64,000 nt of DNA from Salvia splendens (taxonomy: Eukaryota; Streptophyta; Magnoliopsida; Lamiales; Lamiaceae), in assembly GCF_004379255.2 (NCBI RefSeq), contig NC_056048.1:7908001-7972000 (forward strand), read 5' to 3'. Of the stretch, positions 56,544-64,000 are shown in pieces. Numbering within the stretch: the first letter of the stretch is position 1; every line of letters begins with the position of its first letter. Below the pieces are notes generated by a model that was given only the letters and a program-made list of their open reading frames with translations, was not told the DNA's origin and searched no databases. The position numbers were made by a program, and so were the translations under genes.

Positions 56544-58943
56544 ATGGCTATTTCTGATGAGAACAATTCTGTTCAGATTAGACCAGCTAATGTTCAACAA
56601 GGTAAAAAAGATTGGATTTTGTGATGTGGGCCGCCTCAAGATTGCAGCTTTTTGCGTGAATTGATTTGCTCTCTTTGATTTAGGTGGGGGAGAAATGGAA
56701 GGGAGGAAGTTTGGAGGTGAGATCAGAGCTAACAGGAGAGCTCTTGGTGTGATTAATCAGAATCAACATTGTGTTGTCAACAAGAGAGGCTTTGCAGAGT
56801 ACTTATCTTATCTCCCGTCTTCTAATCCCTCTCTATCTCTCTGTGTTGAAGTTTTTTGACACCATGTGAAAAATCTCAGGTCTAATGGGGTTTGTGATAA
56901 GAATGGTCCAGTGCCAGCTCATAGGCCAATCACAAGGTAATAAAATAATTTGTGCTTCTCAAATTCAAATTTTTTCCCACATTTGAATTTTTCTGATTCT
57001 AGTTTCTTGAATTTTGATAGGAAATATGCTGCTCAAATGTCAGTCTCGCAGCATCCATGCCCTGAGGTAATGGGCTAATGATAGATCTTGTTTGGATTGG
57101 ATCCTTAGTTGAATAGCAAGAGTTGCTAAGAATCTTTTGTTTTGTTACTAGGAATCTAAGAGGCCAAAGACATCAACATCAGGCATCGAGTTCACAGTGT
57201 GGGAGGATGTCCCTTTGACAGATGTAGATGATAATGTGGCAGATAAAGACCAGCCTATGCCGATGTTGTTGGAGAAATCGGAGATCGAAAAGGATCAAAT
57301 GGTAGCAACCCCTTTTTCCCCATTGATGAATAATTGTAGTTCTTGCTCCTTAGCTAGTTTATTGAATTTGGAAGAAAATTCACAATGTAGGAGGTTGAAA
57401 TGGAAGACATATTCGAAGAGACTGTTTTGGACATTGATGGTGGCGATGCGAAGGATCCGCTTGCTGTCGTGGACTACGTCGAAGATCTATATGCCTCCTA
57501 CAAGAAAATGGAGGTGAGGAAATGGAAGTCCTAATGATTTTAGCTTAGTTTTGATATATTGAAGTCAAATGTGGCCTTTTTCCTATTCAAGAATTTGATT
57601 TTTGATGTGCAAAATAACTCCTATGATTAGATTTTGAATACTGTCAATGAAAATAGAGACAAAAGTGAGCTCAATGTGTGTTTTGAATTTGAATTCGTTT
57701 TTAGATAAAGGTAGGTTGATTATGCATCTAGGTACTTTAGAAAATAACCAAATTGTCACATGTTGGTATTGAGCTGTCATTTTATTCTTCATAAATGCTA
57801 ATTTTGAATGCTGTAGATGCACCACATGCTGACTTTATTAATTCCATATTTTTTTGTTTTGTGTTGCAGAGTTCAAGCTGTGTTTCACCATGCTACATGT
57901 CACAACAATTTGACATAAATGAGAGAATGAGGGCTATTCTCATTGACTGGCTTATTGAGGTAATTAATTACTAATGCTTCAAAGTCTAAGTTGTTTTAAT
58001 CTTGTGAAACTTACTGTTTTTCTACTAATGATCAATAGGTGCACCACAAATTCGAGCTACGAGAAGAGACATTGTTTCTTACGGTTAATCTAATTGATCG
58101 GTTCTTGGAGAAGCAATCCGTGGTGAGGAAGAAGCTGCAGCTAGTCGGCTTGGTCGCCTTGCTTCTAGCCTGCAAATACGAGGAAGTCTCGGTTCCTGTT
58201 GTCGATGATTTGGTCTTCATCTCGGACAAAGCTTATACTAGGAAGGAAGTTCTTGAAATGGTACATACATATACTAATCCGCAATCACAACACAACTCAT
58301 TCAATTTGTGACATTCAAAAACTGATTTTTAAGTCCACTTTTTGCAGGAGAGGTTGATGCTGAACACATTGCATTTCAACATGTCAGTCCCAACTCCTTT
58401 TGTTTTCATGAGGCGATTCCTCAAAGCTGCTCAGTCAGACAAGAAGGTCGGTCGAAACGATCTTTGATGTGCTTTGGAAACCAAACATTAATAAGAAATC
58501 TAAATGTGTGTATTGTGTTAACAGCTTGAGATGCTCTCATTCTTCTTGATTGAGCTATGCCAAGTGGAGTACGAGATGCTCAAGTATCCACCCTCGTTCG
58601 TCGTGGCTGCTGCCTTATACACGGCCCAGTCGACGCTCTATGGTGGGGGGCAATGGAGCAAGACTTGCCAATGGCACACAGGCTACTCAGAAGAGCAACT
58701 ATTGTGAGTCTTCATCTATCCCATCCCATGAAGATGCTTTTGTTTTGAGGCTAATGCTCGGTTATTTTTCTCAGGGAATGCTCAAGGCTGGTGGTGGGGC
58801 TGCACGAGAGGGCCGGGACGGGGAAGCTGACCGGGGTTCACAGAAAGTACAACACATCTAAATATGGATATGCAGCAAGATGTGAACCAGCACATTTTCT
58901 TCTTGTACAGGCTAACCAAACTAGTACATGTACATGTGATTGA
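56544..58943 (+). CDS. CYCB2: Cyclin B2, 11 exons, 435 aa
   Basis: Exons: 56544-56601, 56684-56798, 56880-56936, 57021-57066, 57152-57301, 57391-57513, 57870-57959, 58039-58260, 58348-58446, 58525-58703, 58775-58943; all GT-AG, total 1308 nt, matching the plant B2 cyclin length. The N-terminal part has a destruction box RRALGVIN (37-44) for APC/C-mediated proteolysis. The cyclin core begins near residue 180 with [16 protein letters not shown], the B-type HxKF signature, followed by [11 protein letters not shown] and [18 protein letters not shown]. The C-terminal cyclin fold contains [10 protein letters not shown] and [25 protein letters not shown] and EVEMEDI in the linker are typical of B2 rather than B1. 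It binds and activates CDKs (CDKB/CDKA) at G2/M in the nucleus. No key residue looks damaged. Confidence 0.95.
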
Positions 58944-59398
58944 TTTGCAGTGTTGATACCAAAATTGAGAAATTTAATTGGGGGAAAGGGAGAGGGGGGG
59001 CAGGCACTAGTTGTTGAGATTAATTAGAGATTAATCATAGAGAAATTAAATAACCAGGTTAGCAGCAACTTTGAGTTGCCCCCAGGGGGATTAATTACCA
59101 ATTATTCATTCTGATTTGAACAAGTGTAGAAACTCTGCACTTTCTGATTGTTTACTTACATTTGATTGGGAAATAAATACCATCTCTTTTATTATGTCTT
59201 AAATGTATTTTTGTTTGGTTATTAACTTCAATGTTAAATTGTTCTTTGATTTTAAAAGACTAAATTTGGAGCCATCAAATTAATTAAAGTTTGAATTTGA
59301 ATTATGTGCAAGACCGTTAGTTGTTGAATCTCAGACGTTGATTACCTGTCAAATTTATTATTATAATACACGAACGGTATGGTATCTATTTTACATTA
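58944..59398. other. Cyclin 3' region and left unit of a ~77-bp tandem repeat
   Basis: The 3' UTR and AT-rich DNA. From about 59324 (GAATCTCAGACGTTGATTAC ... ACGAACGGTATGG) the sequence is repeated at 60903-60960 beyond the transposon. Confidence 0.7.
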
Positions 59399-60891
59399 GA
59401 GTGTCCACTATAGTATAGGCGCGCCGGCCGCCCCGACGGGGGCGAAGGCGGGACCATCCAACGAGATGATCCATCGTGCGATTACTCATCGTCGGACCAT
59501 CCAACGAGACCATAGCGGAGCGCACCAGCGTCTAATGGTGGACTACTTTGTGGATAACCCCCGTTATCCACCCGAGATTTTCCGTCGGCGATTCAGAATG
59601 TCGCAACGGCTCTTCAATCATATAGCGACGAATTTGGCGGAGCGGTACCGGTGCTTCACCCTCCGAAGTGATTGCACTGGCCGGATCGGACTGTCTACTC
59701 TTCAGAAGTGCACCGCTGCAATCCGGCAGCTTGCCTACGCCGGACCGACTGATATGTTCGACGAATACCTACAGATGGGTGAGACGACTAGCGTAACGGT
59801 CCTCAGGCAGCTTTGTAAGGGGATCCGGGAAATATATGCACGGTGCGGTTCACGGTTTCCCAGGAATGTTAGGAAGCATCGATTGCATGCATTGGGAGTG
59901 GAGAAACTACCCGGTGGCGTGGAAAGGCCAGTTCACTCCTGGTTTCAAAGGCAGACATCCCTCGATGATCCAGGAAGTCGTTGCTGACTACCGTTTGCGG
60001 ATCTGGCATGCGTATTTCGGTGTTGCAGGTTCGAACAACGACATCAATGTTCTTCAGTCATCGCCTCTATTCAATGATGAGCGTCGGGGGGAGAGTCCCG
60101 AAATCAGCTTCGTAGCCAACGGCACGCAGTACAATAGGGGATACTATTTGGCAGATAGGATATATCCTCGGTGGCTCGTATTCGTCAAGACAGTTCGCCA
60201 ACCGATTGGACCGAAGAAACAATATTTTGCGCGAAAACAAGAGGCTGCTAGGAAGGATGTTGAGAGAACTTTTGGCGTCCTCCAAGCGCGATGGGCCATT
60301 ATACGGTGCTCGGCACGAAGATGTTGTTGCGAATATTATGTTAGCATGTATCATATTGCATAATATGATAATAGAAGATGAAGGATTTGCTGCAGAGTGC
60401 TGGGCACCGGAAGATGGCGCAAGTACAAGTAACGGTGTTGCCTCCGCACCGATCCAGATGGGCGTACCACGGAGCAATGAATATTTGATCCAACGTTTCA
60501 CTGATATGCGCAGGAGCACAGCACATACCGCACTCCAGGCCGATTTGATTAAAGAAGTTTGGGCACGTAGGGGAGGTGGCGGCGCAGTGTGAACACCATC
60601 GTGATGTTCAATAGATTAATATTTCGTTGTATAATTTTTCCAGTACTTTAATACGACGAAAATGTAGTGTTTAATTTTAATTTCTTCACTTATAGCCATT
60701 TTTTTCTAATTACGTATAGTCCGATAATTTTAATTATAATTGAATTAAAATAAACGAAAAAAATTGGGGTTATTGGAAGTGTCCACCTATAGTGGCGGAA
60801 ACCTTTTTTTTTGGTGCGGATAAAAAAATTTGGGCTGTGGACAAAAAAGGGGGCAGGGCTATTGGAGTTGTCCGCCTTATAGTGGACACTC
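59399..60891 (+). mobile_element. PIF/Harbinger element with transposase gene and TTA target sites
   Basis: 1493 bp; the left end GAGTGTCCACTATAGTATAGG and right end (complement) GAGTGTCCACTATAAGGCGG are inverted repeats. TTA lies outside both (59396-59398 and 60892-60894). One transposase gene fills most of the element; no separate Myb-like ORF1 is present. Similar internal text (GTGTCCACCTATAGTGGCGG) near 60779 suggests a rearranged right end. Confidence 0.93.
59466..60592 (+). pseudogene. PIF/Harbinger (HARBI1-type) transposase, frameshifted
   Basis: Three consecutive frames make one protein: 59466-about 59840 (YFVDNPRYPPEIFRRRFRMS, N-terminal helix region), about 59840-60300 (DDE_Tnp_4 nuclease) and about 60290-60592 (VANIMLACIILHNMIIEDEG to the stop). 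All three catalytic acids are visible: Asp in GSIDCMHWEW, Asp in SNNDINVL and Glu in DVERTFGVLQARW. Between REIY and HGFPGM the usual segment of about 15-20 residues is missing, which together with the shift suggests a small deletion near 59840; a second shift lies near 60295. The intact protein would cut at TTA/TAA sites with help from a Myb-like partner. The good preservation suggests recent inactivation. Confidence 0.93.
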
Positions 60892-60894
60892 TTA

Positions 60895-61364
60895 GGAATA
60901 ATTTGAATCTCAGATGTTGATTACTTGTCAAATTTAATACTAGTACACGAACGGTATGGCATAAATTTTAGGAATAATTTGAGTTTTTTTCACTAATACT
61001 ACTATTTTTTTCAAGAGTGAAATACATAAATAGTACCTGATATTTCACTTTCGCACAAAAATGATACATGATCTTTATTTTATATTGTTTTTGGTATCCC
61101 GTGATAAAAATAACCCTAGGTACCAAACATGTGATTTTTTTGTTATGGAGGATATTTTTGGAAATTTCAATTTAGTATACCAAACGCTGATTTTTTTTTC
61201 TTCCTTTCTTATTTCTTTTTTTCTTCTTTAGTTTCTTCTTCTTTCTTTTTTCTTCATTTTCTTTTTTCATTTTAGTATTTTGTTTTACTTTCTTATTTCT
61301 CCTTAGTGTGTGTTTCCTCTTTTTTCTTTTCTCTTCTTTTTTTCTTTCTTTTTAGTGCTTTATA
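60895..61364. other. Right tandem-repeat unit and TC-rich DNA
   Basis: TTAGGAATAATTTGA occurs at 60892 and again at 60967, marking the right repeat unit. 61190-61350 is pyrimidine-rich low complexity on the plus strand. No gene seen. Confidence 0.7.
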
Positions 61365-62060
61365 TGTCACGACCACATCTCCTTAGTCAAAGAAAGTGTA
61401 GCTATATCGCGACTAAAACTTACTGAAACTGTCTCAACTCATCATAAGATGCTTAAATCAAAGGAACATTGTCTGAAATGTGTTGAGGGTACAAATCATA
61501 CTGAATCAGAGTAGTTATGGAACAATTGTCTTTGCTAAAAGCATGTTCTAAATTTGCGCAACGGAAGAGTACCAAGACAGATGTAATATGTATGAAGACG
61601 TACTACACCAGCTATCTTCCTACTTATTTAGCCTTCTGTCCCAACACCTCATCGGCTTTGACAACGATCAACGTGCACATTAAGTAAAACAATATGCAGG
61701 GCTAAGTACTTGATGCACTCAGTGGGCTCTTGCCGAAGTGAACACGGGGTTTTTCTGAAAATAAGTCCCGGTCACTAAAACTGTTATTTCTTTATGAAAA
61801 TAGACTGCAGTCTTTTAAACTTCTGATGATATACCATATCTTAACTGCGTGAATCGGGAATGTGGCCACATTCCACGATCACTGGGCCGGCCAACCTGGC
61901 GCTAGCTCATGACCCCTGGACCGGCCAACCTCGCGCTAGCTCACGGTCTATATGTGTACACTAGTCCGAGTAGGATTTACTGACCTACTGGGACCCGAAT
62001 TCGATTTAATTGGTTGGCATAGCCAACAGATAGGCAATCATAAAACAAAACATGGCATGA
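61365..62060 (-). mobile_element. Ty3/gypsy-like LTR segment, minus orientation
   Basis: Starts TGTCACGACC at 61365. Its reverse complement shares AAATCGAATTCGGGTCC, GACTAGTGTACAC, GAGGTTGGCCGGTCC and AGCCCACTGAGTGCATCAAG with 35890-36606. A 33-bp tandem pair (CCGGCCAACCTxGCGCTAGC) lies at 61886-61946. If a long gypsy LTR, it may extend rightward past this interval. Confidence 0.55.
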
Positions 62061-64000
62061 CAACTTATTCAAAAATCATGTTTCCACATAAAACACGCTT
62101 TAAAAGAAAGAAGAGAAAGGCCCACCTCAATTGCTTAAACTCTTGCAAAGGGTGGTTTCCCGTCCTGAGGTTACGCGTCGTGCGACGACGTTCCTTTACA
62201 AAATTAATATACTTAAATTAGACTTTAAGTAATTATTTATCTTGCATGCATGCATGCCTAAGCGTGTGCTCTTTATTTTATTTCCTTCTTTCTAAAATTT
62301 AGAAGTCTTAGTTCTGTAATTAAATTGGCGATTTAATTTATTCGGAATCTGGCCGAACTGTGCGGGTATACTAAATTTCCCGAATTATCTTAAGTATTTT
62401 TAAAATACTTTCTGTGACTAATAAAGTCCGCTTTAATTCCTTATCGAATACTATCTCAACACGGCTTAATAATTTTTCTTCTTCCATGGCTTAGGAAATT
62501 AATCCCATTATACTTTTTGAACTAATTTAAGAAAATAGCTCCCACTAAAATATTAGTCCAAGAAATAAATTCTTAGGCCCTGCTTAGGAATTAATTATTC
62601 TGGCCCAAACTATTTATTTTCTTAGGTATTTCTGGCCCAGTTTAATTAATTGGCCCATTTCTCTTCTCCTTCTAATTTTCTTTATCTGAGGCCCAAAGCA
62701 AAAATAATTGGGCAAAGCCCAATTACTCCCTTCACCAACCTCGCTGATCTCTCTCTTTCTCCCTCATTCTCAAATTTCAAATCAGGACAAACCCTAACCC
62801 CTTCCACCTTCCTCCTCGGCAAAACCGACGCGCCGGAGGTCTACCAGCTCCTGCGGTATCTCGGCTCTCTCTCTTTTCTGGTGAAAACGGCGGCGCCTCG
62901 TCCGTCGGCCAACCTCGATCGGTACTCCTTCGCACTACCACCGTCGCCTCTTTGTTTCGTCACTGTGGGCATCACCGGTGCCGCCTCCGTCTCCAGCCGA
63001 CGTCGCGGCTGTGTAGCCACCTCCAGCAGTCTCCCCCCCGTCGAGTAGACTCGGAGCTAGCCCCCAACCCTGCCGACACATCCGTCTGCCGCCTCCCCTA
63101 TTTTCTCGGCGCTGTGGACGCGGAGGAGTGGGCGTCGTTTTCTCGGTGGAACCGCCGTCACCAGCGACTGCACGTTTCCCTTCCGGCGGCACAACATCTC
63201 GGCCAGAGCCATTCTCCCTCCAAAGCTAAGTTTCTTGAATAATTCTTTCTAGTGTCGTTAAATGAAGCTTGCGAAATTTCTATGATACTGTAACTTGAGC
63301 ATTAGGGAATTTTTCTTACATTCTGCTATGATTGATTCGATTTCAAGGAGGGGTTGAGCAAGTGCTAGCTAGCTGTTTCTATGTTACCGATTATGTTGTG
63401 ATATGGGGTTTTAAGGCATACTCCTTTGTTCTTGAGCTTTTGTGTTCCTAAGTTCTCATTCTTGGCTATCTACTGTGTATGCTACATGATGCTAGTATGA
63501 TTTTGAGGATTTACCTCTTGTGATTGATGAGTGAGGCTGCTCCTTACTCCTGCTCGATCCCTCTCTACCTCGGTCCTTCTCTGTCTCTGTTCTTTCTCCC
63601 TCTCCTTAGCTTGTTTCTTTGCTACTGAGTTGTGGTGTTGAGGGATGGTGAGGCTGGGGATTATTTATACACGTTTGCCTAACTGAAAGCCTGAGAAAGG
63701 CTGTGTACTTGGCTAAGAAAAGGGATTCATGGCTGTGCAGCTGGCTGCCTTACTCTGCAGCTCTGCAGAGCATGAACTCTGAGCCCCTTGACTCCTTTTG
63801 TGACTGTTTCTGGTGTTTCATGGTAGTGGTTGTACTCTGCAGCAATACAGGGATGTACTCGTGGGATTAAATGTGGTTGTTATACTATTTTGTTTCCTTC
63901 TTGCAGAAACTCCTTTTTCCCTTGATGCTGCAGCACTTTTACCTGAATTTTGTATGTTGAATTGCAGGTGCACAACAAGGATGTAGGGTTGTTATGTGAC
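62061..64000. other. Unassigned, possibly the rest of a long LTR or a gene leader
   Basis: 62650-63050 is GC-richer, with CAAACCCTAACCCC and codon-like Pro/Ser/Arg-rich text on both strands, which is common in leaders and in long gypsy LTRs. From 63240 it is AT/GT-rich and intron-like. TTGCAGGTGCACAACAAGG near the right edge could be a splice acceptor. I recognise no protein in it. Confidence 0.35.

Noticed and set aside
62650..63048. 132-codon frame as a gene start
   Set aside because: Pro/Ser/Arg-rich on both strands, no domain, and in a repeat-derived neighbourhood.
1..64000. CRISPR arrays, operons, rRNA or tRNA genes
   Set aside because: None seen; the short regular repeats are transposon arrays, and the TGGTATCAGAGC sites are retrotransposon primer sites, not tRNA genes.

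Overview
This is plant nuclear DNA, and almost certainly eudicot. The genes carry GT-AG introns, the families are plant ones (type-B2 cyclin, plant tomosyn, SAC/RHD4 phosphatase, plant C2H2 repressor), the non-coding DNA is AT-rich, and there is a dense load of Ty1/copia, PIF/Harbinger, Mutator, hAT and Stowaway elements. A Lamiales relative such as Salvia is my guess from general familiarity with the sequence style; nothing here proves it. There are no bacterial operons, CRISPR arrays, tRNA or rRNA genes that I could find.

Layout. Positions 1-16.8 kb are a retrotransposon nest. A segment of at least 5.36 kb (upstream DNA, a Stowaway MITE and the 5' part of a Copia element, 'A') is present twice, at 1-5361 and 9543-14894. 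The right copy continues into a complete element with a 5-bp target duplication. The left copy breaks off into an inverted, truncated Copia element ('B') that carries what looks like a captured host-gene fragment. Positions 17.5-23.1 kb hold a 21-exon tomosyn/Lgl-type WD40-SNARE gene. 24.0-25.4 kb holds a two-exon hnRNP F/H-type RNA-binding protein, followed by a hAT MITE. 27.2-27.4 kb holds a small secreted-peptide gene. 27.9-31.1 kb (minus strand) holds a 19-exon SAC-domain phosphoinositide phosphatase.

Positions 32.7-35.3 kb are a decayed Mutator-like element whose two ends carry arrays of 21-bp palindromes. 36-43 kb carries two tandem C2H2 zinc-finger paralogues on the minus strand. The right one (42.0-42.7 kb) is intact. 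The left one is a pseudogene with frameshifts, and a solo LTR separates its C-terminal DLN (EAR) repression motif from the rest of the protein. 45.2-54.7 kb contains two nearly adjacent full-length minus-strand Copia elements ('C' with 147-bp LTRs and no gag; 'D' with 232-bp LTRs and an internally inverted integrase segment). 55.4-55.9 kb is a PIF-type MITE. 56.5-58.9 kb is an 11-exon cyclin B2 gene with mitosis-specific-activator-like promoter motifs. 59.4-60.9 kb is a PIF/Harbinger element with a broken transposase. The rest, to 64 kb, is repeat-derived, including a Ty3/gypsy-like LTR segment related to one at 36 kb.

The host genes are independent transcription units with unrelated cellular jobs (exocytosis/SNARE control, RNA processing, possible peptide signalling, phosphoinositide turnover, transcriptional repression, mitosis). 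They do not form a functional cluster. I did not find a convincing new molecular system. The most unusual signals are structural: host-sequence capture by Copia B, the inverted integrase block in Copia D, the palindrome arrays at both ends of the MULE, and the LTR that removes the repression motif from a zinc-finger gene. Exon coordinates were worked out by hand from reading frame, splice consensus and remembered family similarity, and not confirmed by transcripts.
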